A stretch of 64,000 nt of DNA, from positions 124,001-188,000 of the forward strand of contig NZ_JAEFCA010000002.1 of assembly GCF_016405855.1 (NCBI RefSeq). Direction: 5' to 3'. A program made the translations under genes and the position numbers. The stretch comes from Flavobacterium sp. IB48 (GTDB taxonomy: Bacteria; Bacteroidota; Bacteroidia; Flavobacteriales; Flavobacteriaceae). A model generated the notes under the pieces. It was not told the origin of the DNA. It saw only the letters and a list, made by a program, of their open reading frames with translations, and did not search any database. Shown in pieces: positions 25,039 through 34,466 of this stretch; within the stretch, counting starts at the first letter, position 1; each line of letters starts with the position of its first letter.

Positions 25039-26955
25039 ATGAATACAGTTGCTGAACATATTGCAGATTTTTTAAAAGAATACAAACCGTTTGATAATTT
25101 AACTTTCCAGGAATTATCAGATATTGCTACGAATATTCGTGTCATTAATCTAGAAAAACATGCGGTATTATTTCAAAATAACGATCCGCTTCATGAAAAC
25201 TTTTATGTTGTAGCTTCTGGCGTCATTAATCTTACAACTATTGCCGATGCTGAGGAAACAATTATAAATAAGTGTCACGAAGGCGATATTTTTGGTTTAC
25301 GTCCGTTTTTTGCCAAAAACAACTACATGATGACGGCAAAAGCACGTGAGGAAAGTATTGTATATGCTATTCCGATTGCTGTTTTCAGACCTTTTGTGGC
25401 AAATAATTCAGATGTATTAAACTTTTTATTAGAAAGTTTTGCTGTAAATTCTCGTCATACTAAAGACAGTATGAACTCTAACGGCAAATTAGTTTCAGAT
25501 TCTGATTATATAGATCAGCAGACAGAAATGCAATACATTCAGTCTCTTAACTATAACAATTCTCCTTTAACAACACAGGCAAGTTCTATAATTAAAGACG
25601 TTGCAATTTTAATGACAGATTCTATGGTAGACAATATCATAATCTGTGGCGAAAAAAATCATCCAATTGGTATCGTTACCAATGCAGATTTATCATCAAA
25701 AATTGCAACAGGACGCTTTCCTATTAGTGAAACTATTGATAAAATTATGTCGTCTCCAGTTGTTACAGTTTTAGAAAATGTATCTTTGGCTGAAGCTCAA
25801 CTATTGATGCTAAAACACAACGTAACTCACTTATGTGTTACAAAAGACGGTACAAGCAAATCTGTAGTAAAAGGAATTATTTCTGAACACGATCTTATTG
25901 TAGCACAAGCTAGTAACCCAGGTGTATTAATCAAAGAGATTAAGCGTTCTCAGCTTCCAAAAGACTTAAAACAAATACGCGATCGTCTATCAGATTTGAT
26001 TCAGAATTCGATTCAAAAAAATATTCCAATTTCACATGTCAGCAATATTGCAAGTGAGATCAACTTGGCAATTATTAAAAGAGCGGTCGAATTATCGATT
26101 TTAGATTTAGGCTCCCCTCCTGCACGTTTTGCATGGTTAAGCATTGGTAGTCAAGGACGTAAAGAACAATTATTACTTACAGATCAAGATAGTATTTTAA
26201 TTTTTGAAGATGTTACGCCTGAGAAATATAGAGAAGTAAAAGATTATTTCTTGAGATTGGCAAAACGTACAACTTCTATATTAGAAAAAGTGGGCTACGA
26301 TTATTGTCCAAATGGACATATGGGAAGCAATATGCTTTGGTGTAAATCCTTGAGTGATTGGACTAAACAATACAACAGTTGGATGAATACTCCAGGTGAA
26401 AACAGTAATGATTTGAGTAGTATTTTCTTTGATTATGAAATTGTTTTTGGAGAACCAAAAATTGAAGAAGCAATTGAAAATGTGATTTTCAAAAATGCCG
26501 TTAACAATACTTTATTCTTTGACTTTTTAGGAAACGATGCTTTAAAGAGAAACTCACCTTTAAGTTTCTTTAAAAAATTCATTGTTGAAGAAGATGGTCC
26601 GAATAAGGATAAATTTGATATTAAAACAAGAGCTTTAATGCCATTAATTGATGGAGCGCGTTTATTAATTTTAAATGCAAACATTAAAGGAATTCAAAAT
26701 ACCTATTTAAGATTCAAACAATTAGCAATCACAGATTCTAAAAATGCTGAAATTTATTTAAGTTGTGCGGAAGCTTTTTTAACGCTTTCTAAATTTAGAA
26801 CTGTTGAAGGATTAAAAAACGACGACTCTGGCCAATATATTAACCTAAGAGAAATGTCAAAAACTGACAAAGAGAAATTAAAAAATGCATTGTCCCCAAT
26901 GAAAGACCTGGAGGAACTGATAAAGAGTAAATTTCAATTGACACAATTCTCATAA
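25039..26955 (+). CDS. cNMP-binding / CBS / DUF294 nucleotidyltransferase-like signalling protein
   Basis: A 638-residue soluble protein with four modules: cyclic-nucleotide-binding-like domain (about 15-135), a CBS pair (about 183-295), a DUF294 nucleotidyltransferase-like domain with GSQGRKE (370-376) and the acidic DQD pair (Asp382, Asp384), and the DUF294 C-terminal helical substrate-binding domain (about 480-635). This is the architecture of GlnD-like regulators found beside acetate-uptake and acs genes in many bacteria. It probably senses a nucleotide and modifies or controls acetate/acetyl-CoA metabolism; the target is not known. The exonuclease-like gene starts three bases after its stop and acs lies 1.3 kb further on. 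Confidence 0.85.
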   Translation: MNTVAEHIADFLKEYKPFDNLTFQELSDIATNIRVINLEKHAVLFQNNDPLHENFYVVASGVINLTTIADAEETIINKCHEGDIFGLRPFFAKNNYMMTAKAREESIVYAIPIAVFRPFVANNSDVLNFLLESFAVNSRHTKDSMNSNGKLVSDSDYIDQQTEMQYIQSLNYNNSPLTTQASSIIKDVAILMTDSMVDNIIICGEKNHPIGIVTNADLSSKIATGRFPISETIDKIMSSPVVTVLENVSLAEAQLLMLKHNVTHLCVTKDGTSKSVVKGIISEHDLIVAQASNPGVLIKEIKRSQLPKDLKQIRDRLSDLIQNSIQKNIPISHVSNIASEINLAIIKRAVELSILDLGSPPARFAWLSIGSQGRKEQLLLTDQDSILIFEDVTPEKYREVKDYFLRLAKRTTSILEKVGYDYCPNGHMGSNMLWCKSLSDWTKQYNSWMNTPGENSNDLSSIFFDYEIVFGEPKIEEAIENVIFKNAVNNTLFFDFLGNDALKRNSPLSFFKKFIVEEDGPNKDKFDIKTRALMPLIDGARLLILNANIKGIQNTYLRFKQLAITDSKNAEIYLSCAEAFLTLSKFRTVEGLKNDDSGQYINLREMSKTDKEKLKNALSPMKDLEELIKSKFQLTQFS

Positions 26956-26958
26956 AAC

Positions 26959-27555
26959 ATGCTAGACTGGTTAAAAAACATTAATAAAGACTATCCAGAT
27001 TTCTGGAAAGACTATTTAACGAAATTCGAAACCAAACCTAATAAGTTTGTTGTTTTATCGACCGAAACTTCTGGTTTAAATCCGGACAAAGATGTTATTT
27101 TGTCTCTTGGAGCTTTTTCGGTTATTGATGACAGTATTGTTATTAAGGAAAGTTTCGAAACAGTTTTATTACAATACAAATATCTTCAAGATAACGGGCT
27201 TTCAAATGAATTTATCATTGAAAGCAAAATGATGAAAATGCCTGAGCCTGATGCGCTTGAAGCTTTTGTAAATTTTATAGGAAACTCAATTCTAGTTGGG
27301 CATCATATTAATTTTGATATCGAAATGCTAAATGCAGCTCTAGAACGTTTAGATTGCGGCCGATTGAAAAATGAGGCTTTAGATGTAGATGTCATGTACA
27401 GAAAACTTACAGATATAAATGACAAGCAATTTTCGCTTGACGATTTATGCGGGATTTATAAAATTCCAAAAAGCGATAGAAATTCTTCTTCTGAAGATGC
27501 GTATAGAATTGGACTTTTATTCTTAAAATTAAAATCTAGATTAGGAATCAAATAA
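26959..27555 (+). CDS. DnaQ-like DEDDh exonuclease-fold protein with altered active site
   Basis: A 198-residue protein of the DnaQ/epsilon exonuclease fold: FVVLSTETSGLNPDKDVILSLGA (30-52), VGHHINFDIEMLN (113-125), and SSSEDAYRIGLLF (176-188). The first motif, normally DxETTG, reads S34-T-E36-TSG, so the first catalytic Asp is Ser. The last motif, normally His-x4-Asp, has Asn175 before Asp180. Glu36, Asp120 and Asp180 remain. With two of five metal/catalytic residues changed, it may be inactive or use a different mechanism. It is fused in transcription with the DUF294 protein (three-base gap), a pairing seen next to acs in other bacteria, so it is probably a partner in that regulatory unit. 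Confidence 0.8.
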   Translation: MLDWLKNINKDYPDFWKDYLTKFETKPNKFVVLSTETSGLNPDKDVILSLGAFSVIDDSIVIKESFETVLLQYKYLQDNGLSNEFIIESKMMKMPEPDALEAFVNFIGNSILVGHHINFDIEMLNAALERLDCGRLKNEALDVDVMYRKLTDINDKQFSLDDLCGIYKIPKSDRNSSSEDAYRIGLLFLKLKSRLGIK

Positions 27556-27611
27556 ATTAAAAAAAAAAAAAACAATTTTTAAAGTACCAAGTTCTAATCA
27601 GTATCATATTT

Positions 27612-27645
27612 AAAAAGCCTCTTAACTTTAAGAGGCTTTTTTTTT
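27612..27645 (+). terminator. Intrinsic terminator
   Basis: AAAAAGCCTCTTA / TAAGAGGCTTTTT stem with a long T run, 57 bases after the exonuclease-like gene. Confidence 0.85.
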
Positions 27646-27767
27646 GTCATTCTATTTATGAATTAACAGAAAATTACTAATTCAATGGTTTTTCAAATTA
27701 AGTAAAATTGTAATTTTATATTAATTAAATGAAATTAGAGACAAACCCTTTCTAAAACTAAAATTCT

Positions 27768-28160
27768 ATGAAAAAGCTACTATTTGTTCTGTCCTTTCTG
27801 TTTTTTGTTTCAGTGATTTTTGCACAAAATCAAGATCCTTCATCTAAACGTATTTTAGGAAATTGGTATTCTAAAACAAATACAAGTACAAAATGGGTCT
27901 TTACTCAGGATGGAAAAGCTTACAATTACAACAATAACCAAATGAAGGTAATGTACAAATATACTATTTCAAATAGTTGTCAGAACTTTTCAGATGATAC
28001 GGCTGAGTTTGTAACTTTTCGAGATAAAGACGGAAATGAGTTTTGTTTTAGAATAAATGGAATTAATGAAAATAAAAATGGAATTCTGTCACTTACCAAC
28101 TTAAGTAATATGCAACAGCTTATTTTTGTAAATGATGCAGGTTTAAAAAACAACCAATAA
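27768..28160 (+). CDS. Small exported lipocalin-like protein
   Basis: A 130-residue protein with signal peptide MKKLLFVLSFLFFVSVIFAQ. The mature part starts RILGNWYSKTNTSTKWVFTQDGKAY, the GxW opening strand and TQDGK turn typical of short lipocalin-like proteins of Bacteroidota. Two Cys (in NSCQNF and EFCFRI) could form a disulphide. Ligand and role unknown. It stands between the DUF294/exonuclease pair and acs, converging on acs with a shared terminator. Confidence 0.6.
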   Translation: MKKLLFVLSFLFFVSVIFAQNQDPSSKRILGNWYSKTNTSTKWVFTQDGKAYNYNNNQMKVMYKYTISNSCQNFSDDTAEFVTFRDKDGNEFCFRINGINENKNGILSLTNLSNMQQLIFVNDAGLKNNQ

Positions 28161-28167
28161 ATACCAT

Positions 28168-28197
28168 AAAAAAAGCCTCGTGTTAAGAGGCTTTTTT
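28168..28197. terminator. Bidirectional intrinsic terminator
   Basis: AAAAAAAGCCTC / GAGGCTTTTTT around GTGTTAA, between the convergent small exported protein gene and acs. Confidence 0.8.
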
Positions 28198-28213
28198 AGA
28201 ATTATATTTTTAA

Positions 28214-30124
28214 TTAAGAAATTCTTTCTTTCATAATTTCTTCAACAACTTCTGGATTTAATAAAGTTGAAGTGTCTCCAAAATTAGAGAAATCACCTTC
28301 AGCTATTTTACGTAAAATTCTACGCATAATTTTTCCAGAACGAGTTTTTGGCAAACCAGAAACAAATTGAATTTTATCTAACTTAGCGATTGGTCCAATG
28401 TGATCTGCAATATATTGGTTTATCTCTTTAGTTAGATTCTCTTTATTTCTAACTTCTCCTGTTTCTTTAAGAATAACAAAACCATATAACGCATTTCCTT
28501 TAATATCGTGAGGGAATCCAACAATTGCAGATTCTGCTACAGCTGGATGTTCGTTGATCGCATCTTCAATAGGAGCTGTTCCTAAGTTGTGTCCAGAAAC
28601 AATAACAACATCATCTACTCGACCGGTAATTCTGTAGTATCCAACTTCGTCTCTTAAAGCACCGTCTCCTGTAAAGTATTTTCCAGGGAAAGCAGAGAAA
28701 TAAGTTTCTTTGTAACGTTCGTGATTATTCCAGATAGTTCTAGCGATTCCCGGCCATGGAAATTTAACACATAAACTTCCAACTACTTGGTTTCCTTCAA
28801 TTTCATTACGTTTTTCATCCATCAAAACAGGTTGGATTCCAGGTAATGGCAATGTTGCATAAGTAGGTTTTGTTGGGGTTACAAAAGCAATTGGCGAAAT
28901 CATGATTCCTCCTGTTTCTGTCTGCCACCAAGTATCTACAACTGGACATCTCTTATCTCCTACGTGGTCATTAAACCAGTGCCAAGCCTCTTCGTTAATT
29001 GGCTCTCCAACAGATCCGATAACTTTAAGTGATTTAAGAGGATATTTTTGAATATAATCTAAACTTTCTTTTGCCAATGAACGGATTGCCGTTGGTGCAG
29101 TATAGAATTGTGTAATTTTATGTTTTTCGATAATATCCCAAAAACGGCTAAAATCTGGATAAGAAGGAACTCCTTCAAAAATTACAGTTGTAGCTCCGTT
29201 TAATAATGGACCATACAATATATAAGAGTGACCAGTGATCCATCCAATATCTGCTGTACACCAGAAAATATCATTGTCTTCGTAGTTGAATACATTTTTG
29301 AAAGTATACGCAGTGTATACCATATAACCAGCAGTAGTATGAACCATTCCTTTTGGTTTTCCTGTTGATCCTGAAGTATATAAGATAAACAAAGGATCTT
29401 CGGCATCCATAATTTCAGCAACACTATTATCTAAAGCTGCATCTAATAATGGTTGTAACCAAACATCACGACCATCTTTCATTTTTACATTAGTATTAGT
29501 TCTTTTTGCAACTAAAACTTTTGTAACAGAAGGGCAAGTTTCTAGAGCTTCGTCTACAATTCCTTTAAGATCAATTGTTTTGTTCCCTCTATATCCTCCA
29601 TCAGATGTGATTACCATTTTGCATTCGCAATCGTTGATTCTTGCAGAAACTGCAGAAGCAGAAAATCCAGCGAAAATAACAGAGTGAATTGCTCCAATTC
29701 TAGCACAAGCTAAAACAGAAACAGCCAATTCTGGAATCATTGGTAAATAAATACAAACTCTATCTCCTTTACGAACACCTTGCTCGCGAAGAACGTTTGC
29801 CATTTTTGAAACTCTCTCGTATAATTCATTATACGATATATGTAAAGCCTCTTCAGAAGGATCATTTGGCTCAAAAATAATTGCCGTCTTCTCTCCTCTT
29901 TTGCTTAAATGTCTATCGATACAGTTTTTTGTAATGTTAACTTTAGCGTCTGTAAACCATTTTACTTCTGCCTCAGCCATATTAAAATCAACAACTTTCT
30001 CCCATTGCTGGTACCATGTGAAATTCTCCTCAGCTATTTTTCCCCAAAATTTTCTTGGCTCCCTTATTGACTTATTGTAATGTTTAAAGTATTGTTCTAA
30101 ATTTTCAATTTTGTAATAGCTCAT
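28214..30124 (-). CDS. acs: Acetyl-CoA synthetase (AMP-forming)
   Basis: A 636-residue acetate-CoA ligase, full length for the family. Adenylate motif LYTSGSTGKPKGMVHTTAGY, core TWWQTETGG, hinge GRVDDVVIVSGHNLGTAPIE and the C-terminal PKTRSGKIMRRILR with the regulatory acetylatable lysine are all present. It activates acetate through acetyl-AMP to acetyl-CoA in the cytoplasm. The DUF294/CBS and exonuclease-like genes nearby are the usual companions of acs and suggest regulation of acetate use. No acetate permease gene (actP) is in the window. Transcribed alone, with a 490-base region upstream. Confidence 0.95.
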   Translation of the reverse strand: MSYYKIENLEQYFKHYNKSIREPRKFWGKIAEENFTWYQQWEKVVDFNMAEAEVKWFTDAKVNITKNCIDRHLSKRGEKTAIIFEPNDPSEEALHISYNELYERVSKMANVLREQGVRKGDRVCIYLPMIPELAVSVLACARIGAIHSVIFAGFSASAVSARINDCECKMVITSDGGYRGNKTIDLKGIVDEALETCPSVTKVLVAKRTNTNVKMKDGRDVWLQPLLDAALDNSVAEIMDAEDPLFILYTSGSTGKPKGMVHTTAGYMVYTAYTFKNVFNYEDNDIFWCTADIGWITGHSYILYGPLLNGATTVIFEGVPSYPDFSRFWDIIEKHKITQFYTAPTAIRSLAKESLDYIQKYPLKSLKVIGSVGEPINEEAWHWFNDHVGDKRCPVVDTWWQTETGGIMISPIAFVTPTKPTYATLPLPGIQPVLMDEKRNEIEGNQVVGSLCVKFPWPGIARTIWNNHERYKETYFSAFPGKYFTGDGALRDEVGYYRITGRVDDVVIVSGHNLGTAPIEDAINEHPAVAESAIVGFPHDIKGNALYGFVILKETGEVRNKENLTKEINQYIADHIGPIAKLDKIQFVSGLPKTRSGKIMRRILRKIAEGDFSNFGDTSTLLNPEVVEEIMKERIS

Positions 30125-30615
30125 CGTTTGTTGAATTTTTTTATAAATGTATTAAATCTGAACGTATTCTTGAAATAATTTAATTCATAAATTTTATCAA
30201 AAAAAACTTTTATTTAATAAAATATGATAATTATTTGCAGTTGTCTTAAAATTTTATTTTTTAATGCAATTTAGAAAGGGCAAAAAAGGCATAATAAATA
30301 GATATTATGCCTTTTTTAATTTAACAAATTTCAATAACAATTAATTTTGTAAATCGCACTGCGAGACTTTTCTCTATTTTGAAAATAGCAGCATCTTTAT
30401 TAATTAAAACAGAAATTTCAACAAGCATATTTTTTTCAAAATATACCCCATTTTAGGGATCCGCTTCACTTAACTCTCTCACTGAAGTTAAGTGAATGCA
30501 ATATGCATCTATATCTATTATCTTAATAAGTGCTTACTAATTCAAAATATTACAAATCATTGATACAGTGCAAATCCCGCAAAATCGAATTCTGCGGGAA
30601 TTCCCAATTTTTTAA
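30125..30615. other. 491-base gene-free region with three hairpins between acs and ilvC
   Basis: No reading frame worth calling. Three inverted repeats are visible: AAAAAAGGCATAATA/TATTATGCCTTTTTT (30283-30317, a strong bidirectional terminator form), TCACTTAACT/AGTTAAGTGA (30466-30495) and TCCCGCA/TGCGGGA (30575-30599, 17 bases below the ilvC stop). The first probably ends ilv transcripts. The part next to acs must hold its promoter, but no good TAnnTTTG match is seen there. Confidence 0.55.
30283..30317 (-). terminator. Strong intrinsic terminator downstream of ilvC
   Basis: Fifteen-base arms AAAAAAGGCATAATA / TATTATGCCTTTTTT with a five-base loop. About 300 bases beyond the ilvC stop, ahead of the acs promoter region. 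Confidence 0.75.
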
Positions 30616-32085
30616 TTATCCAATTTTTTTCATTGCTGTCATAGATTCTCTCAACCAAGCTCCTACTTCTTCAATAGGGTGTTGACGAATTTCTTTATTA
30701 ACAGCGATTAGTACCGCATTGTCTACTCCGTTTGAAGTTGAGAATGGTTTACCAATAATGTTAGTTTCCACTTTTTTCATGAATTCAGTCAATAATGGCT
30801 TACATGCATGATCAAATAAGTAGCATCCGTACTCAGCAGTATCAGAAATTACGCGGTTCATTTCGAACAATTTCTTTCTTGCGATTGTATTTGCAATTAA
30901 TGGCAATTCGTGTAATGACTCATAGTAAGCAGATTCTTCGATGATTCCAGCTTCAGTCATTGTTTCGAAAGCTAATTCAACACCAGCTTTTACCATTGCA
31001 ATCATTAATACACCATTGTCAAAATATTCTTGCTCTGAGATTGGAGCTTCTTGTGGAGCTGTTTTTTCGAAGTTAGTTTCTCCTGTTGCAGCTCTCCATT
31101 TCAATAAGTTAACATCGTCATTGGCCCAGTCGATCATCATAGTTCTAGAGAATTCTCCAGAAATGATATCGTCTTGATGTTTTTGGAATAAAGGACGCAT
31201 AATGTCTTTCAATTCTTCAGCTAATTCGTAAGCCTCGATTTTTGAAGGATTGTTTAAACGATCCATCATATTTGTAATACCACCGTGTTTTAAAGCCTCA
31301 GTGATAGTTTCCCATCCGTATTGGATTAATTTAGAAGCGTAAGCAGCATCGATTCCTTTTTCAACCATTTTATCGAAACATAAAATAGATCCAGTTTGCA
31401 ATAAACCACAAAGAATAGTTTGCTCACCCATTAAATCTGATTTTACTTCAGCTACAAAAGATGATCTTAAAACTCCCGCTCTATGTCCTCCAGTTGCTAC
31501 AGCGTAAGCTTTTGCTTGATCTAAACCAAATCCATTTGGATCGTTTTCTGGGTGAACTGCGATAAGAGTTGGAACTCCAAATCCTCTTTTGTACTCTTCA
31601 CGTACCTCAGAACCTGGACATTTAGGAGCACACATAATAACAGTGATGTCTTTACGAATCTGCATTCCTTCTTCTACGATGTTGAATCCGTGAGAGTAAG
31701 ATAAAGTAGAACCTTGTTTCATTAATGGCATAATAGCAGTTACCACAGCTGTATGTTGTTTGTCTGGTGTAAGGTTACAAACTAAATCTGCAGTTGGAAT
31801 CAATTCTTCATAAGTTCCTACTTTGAAACCATTTTCAGTTGCATTTTTATAAGAAGCTCTTTTTTCTGCAATTGCATCTGCACGCAATGCATAAGAAATG
31901 TCTAAACCAGAATCTCTCATGTTTAAACCTTGATTCAAACCTTGTGCTCCACAACCAACAATTACAACTTTTTTTCCAGCCAATGCTGCAATTCCGTCTG
32001 CAAATTCTGATTGCTCCATAAATTCGCAAACTCCTAATTGTTCTAATTGTAATCTAAGTGGTAATGTATTGAAATAATTTGCCAT
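30616..32085 (-). CDS. ilvC: Ketol-acid reductoisomerase, class II (long form)
   Basis: 489 residues, the length of the class II enzyme with a duplicated knotted C-terminal domain (class I is about 330). The NADPH-binding stretch [21 protein letters not shown] (about 35-55) and the metal-site helices ([12 protein letters not shown] near 219-230) are present. It converts 2-acetolactate to 2,3-dihydroxyisovalerate (and the isoleucine analogue) by isomerisation and NADPH reduction. Last gene of the ilvD-B-N-C run, 62 bases after ilvN, and thus under the ilv leader attenuator. Confidence 0.95.
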   Translation of the reverse strand: MANYFNTLPLRLQLEQLGVCEFMEQSEFADGIAALAGKKVVIVGCGAQGLNQGLNMRDSGLDISYALRADAIAEKRASYKNATENGFKVGTYEELIPTADLVCNLTPDKQHTAVVTAIMPLMKQGSTLSYSHGFNIVEEGMQIRKDITVIMCAPKCPGSEVREEYKRGFGVPTLIAVHPENDPNGFGLDQAKAYAVATGGHRAGVLRSSFVAEVKSDLMGEQTILCGLLQTGSILCFDKMVEKGIDAAYASKLIQYGWETITEALKHGGITNMMDRLNNPSKIEAYELAEELKDIMRPLFQKHQDDIISGEFSRTMMIDWANDDVNLLKWRAATGETNFEKTAPQEAPISEQEYFDNGVLMIAMVKAGVELAFETMTEAGIIEESAYYESLHELPLIANTIARKKLFEMNRVISDTAEYGCYLFDHACKPLLTEFMKKVETNIIGKPFSTSNGVDNAVLIAVNKEIRQHPIEEVGAWLRESMTAMKKIG

Positions 32086-32147
32086 TTTTGTTTTAATATT
32101 TAATGAAATGAAATTTTAATATTGATATATATATAACTAAGATTTTA

Positions 32148-32669
32148 TTATTTAAAGGATTCTAATAATGTAGAAATCTCCATTTTTTGTTTAGAAACCG
32201 ATATTCTTCCCGAACGTACAAACTGCATAATTCCGTATGGTTTGAACTTTTGGTATAATTCCTCAATTTCAGAACGTCTTCCTGATTTTGAAATCACAAA
32301 GAAATCGCGAGAAACTGTCACAATTGTAGACTGGCTCTCTTTAATAATATTCTGAATTTGTTTCTCGTCAAACAACAAACTTGAAGCAATTTTAAACAAA
32401 GCATTTTCTAAGAAAATAGTCTCTTCATCTGTGTGATAAAATGCTTTTATAACTTCAATTTGTTTTTCAATTTGTCCAACAATATTCTGAACCCATTTTT
32501 CTGTCGTATTTACTACGATGATAAATCTTGAAACATTCTCAATCTCTGATTCTGAAACATTTAGACTTAATATATTAATGTGACGCTTTAAGAATATTCC
32601 TGATATCCTATTTAATAAACCCACATTATTTTCTGAATATACCGATATGGTAAATGTTTTATCTTCCAT
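32148..32669 (-). CDS. ilvN: Acetolactate synthase small (regulatory) subunit
   Basis: 173 residues with an N-terminal ACT domain: FTISVYSENNVGLLNRISGIFLKRHINILSLNVS (about 5-38), the normal valine-binding fold, and a C-terminal domain (about 85-170). It binds the large subunit and gives valine feedback. Follows ilvB by 50 bases; the gap contains the palindrome CCCGATAGCTATCGGG. Confidence 0.92.
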   Translation of the reverse strand: MEDKTFTISVYSENNVGLLNRISGIFLKRHINILSLNVSESEIENVSRFIIVVNTTEKWVQNIVGQIEKQIEVIKAFYHTDEETIFLENALFKIASSLLFDEKQIQNIIKESQSTIVTVSRDFFVISKSGRRSEIEELYQKFKPYGIMQFVRSGRISVSKQKMEISTLLESFK

Positions 32670-32690
32670 TTGTTTTTTTAGTTTTATTTT

Positions 32691-32706
32691 CCCGATAGCT
32701 ATCGGG
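32691..32706. repeat. Palindrome CCCGATAGCTATCGGG in the ilvB-ilvN gap
   Basis: A perfect 16-bp palindrome inside an operon spacer. Its core CGATAGCTATCG also occurs at 11965-11976, which argues for a dispersed repeat rather than a local operator. Confidence 0.6.
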
Positions 32707-32719
32707 ATTGAAACTTTTC

Positions 32720-34408
32720 TTAACTTAATCTAATTTCTGATACACAAGCTCCTGTTGGAATCATTGGGAAAACGTTGTTTTCTTTTTCGACTACAACTTC
32801 TAAGAAATATGAATCTTTTGATGCTAGCATCTCAGCGACCGCTGCATCTAAATCTTCACGCTGTGTAACTTTTTTAGACTTGATATGATATCCTTCTGCA
32901 ATTGCAATGAAATTTGGATTAATCATTTTTGTCGAAGCATATCTATTATCAAAGAATAATTCTTGCCATTGGCGAACCATTCCTAAGAATTCATTATTTA
33001 AAATAACAATCTTCACTGGAACCTGAGTTTGAAAAATTGTTCCAAGTTCCTGAATTGTCATTTGGAAGCCTCCATCACCAATAATCGCTACTACTTCACG
33101 TTCGGGTTTTCCCATTTTTGCTCCAATCGCAGCAGGCAATGCAAATCCCATAGTTCCTAAACCTCCTGAAGTAATGTTACTTTTAGTCGAATTGAATTTA
33201 GCATAACGACAAGCAAACATTTGGTGCTGACCAACATCTGAAACAATGATTGCGTCTCCTTTTGAGTGTTTGTTGATCATTTCGATAGTTTCTCCCATCG
33301 AAATTCCTTTACCGTTTGTTGGATTTAATTCTTCTTTTATTACTGAATCATATTCAACTTTGCTTAACTCTTTAAATTCATTGTGCCAAGCATCATGAGA
33401 TTTTGCATCTAATAATGGCAATAAAGCAGCTAAAGATTCTTTCACATCTCCTAAAACAGCTACTTCTGTTTTCACGTTTTTATCAACCTCTGCAGGATCA
33501 ATTTCGAAGTGAACTACTTTTGCCTGTTTTGCATATGTGCTTAATTTACCTGTAACACGGTCGTCAAAACGCATTCCGAAAGCAATTAAAACATCGCATT
33601 CGTTTGTTAGTAAATTTGGCGCATAATTTCCATGCATTCCAAGCATACCAACGTTTAGAGGATGATCTGTTGGTAAGGCTGACAATCCTAAAATTGTCCA
33701 TGCTGCTGGAATTCCAGATTTTTCAACCACTGCTTTAAATTCTGCTTCTGCCTGCCCCAAAATAACTCCTTGTCCAAAAACAATAAACGGTTTTTTTGCA
33801 CTATTGATTAAAGCTGCAGCTTCGGCAACTTTATCTAAATTTAATTTTGGAACTGGAACATAACTTCTAATTCCTGTGCATTTTTCGTAGCTAAATTCGA
33901 ACTCATCAAACTGAGCATTTTTAGTAATATCAACCAATACAGGCCCTGGACGTCCAGAACGAGCAATGTAAAATGCTTTTGCAATAATTTCAGGAATCTG
34001 AGAAGCTTCAGTTACCTGAAAATTCCATTTTGTAACCGGAGTTGAAATTCCGATAATATCTGTTTCCTGAAATGCATCAGATCCTAATAAATGTCTTCCA
34101 ACTTGTCCAGTAATACACACTAACGGAGTTGAATCTATTTGAGCATCTGCGATACCAGTTACTAAGTTTGTAGCTCCTGGCCCAGAAGTAGCAATGGCTA
34201 CTCCTACTTTTCCTGTAGCTCTTGCATAACCTTGAGCTGCATGCGTTGCACCTTGTTCGTGACGAACTAAAACGTGGTGTAACTGATCTTGAAATTTATA
34301 TAATTCGTCGTAAACTGGCATTATAGCTCCACCTGGGTAACCATAAATTAAATCTACTCCTTCTGCTAATAAACATCTTATAACGGCTTCTGCCCCTGAT
34401 ATTTTCAT
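32720..34408 (-). CDS. ilvB: Acetolactate synthase large (catalytic) subunit
   Basis: 562 residues of the thiamine-diphosphate acetohydroxyacid synthase family. The cofactor-activating Glu51 is in RHEQGATHAAQGYARATG. The diphosphate/Mg site is GDGGFQMTIQEL with the ILNNEFLGMVRQWQ continuation. It condenses two pyruvates to 2-acetolactate or pyruvate plus 2-oxobutyrate to the isoleucine precursor. Second gene of the ilv run, 58 bases after ilvD, with its regulatory subunit directly downstream. Confidence 0.95.
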   Translation of the reverse strand: MKISGAEAVIRCLLAEGVDLIYGYPGGAIMPVYDELYKFQDQLHHVLVRHEQGATHAAQGYARATGKVGVAIATSGPGATNLVTGIADAQIDSTPLVCITGQVGRHLLGSDAFQETDIIGISTPVTKWNFQVTEASQIPEIIAKAFYIARSGRPGPVLVDITKNAQFDEFEFSYEKCTGIRSYVPVPKLNLDKVAEAAALINSAKKPFIVFGQGVILGQAEAEFKAVVEKSGIPAAWTILGLSALPTDHPLNVGMLGMHGNYAPNLLTNECDVLIAFGMRFDDRVTGKLSTYAKQAKVVHFEIDPAEVDKNVKTEVAVLGDVKESLAALLPLLDAKSHDAWHNEFKELSKVEYDSVIKEELNPTNGKGISMGETIEMINKHSKGDAIIVSDVGQHQMFACRYAKFNSTKSNITSGGLGTMGFALPAAIGAKMGKPEREVVAIIGDGGFQMTIQELGTIFQTQVPVKIVILNNEFLGMVRQWQELFFDNRYASTKMINPNFIAIAEGYHIKSKKVTQREDLDAAVAEMLASKDSYFLEVVVEKENNVFPMIPTGACVSEIRLS

Positions 34409-34466
34409 AGTATATTTTTTTTATCAATTTCAATTTTGCTGAAATTGATTTTTGATTTTTTTATAA

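Noticed and set aside
30342..30349. TAATTTTG as a plus-strand promoter of a small RNA in the acs-ilvC gap
   Set aside because: The six fixed positions occur by chance often in DNA this AT-rich; no -33 box and no terminator at a fitting distance.
32691..32706. CCCGATAGCTATCGGG as a local operator of ilvN
   Set aside because: It is inside an operon after ilvB, and its core recurs at 11965-11976 in an unrelated place, so a dispersed repeat is more likely.
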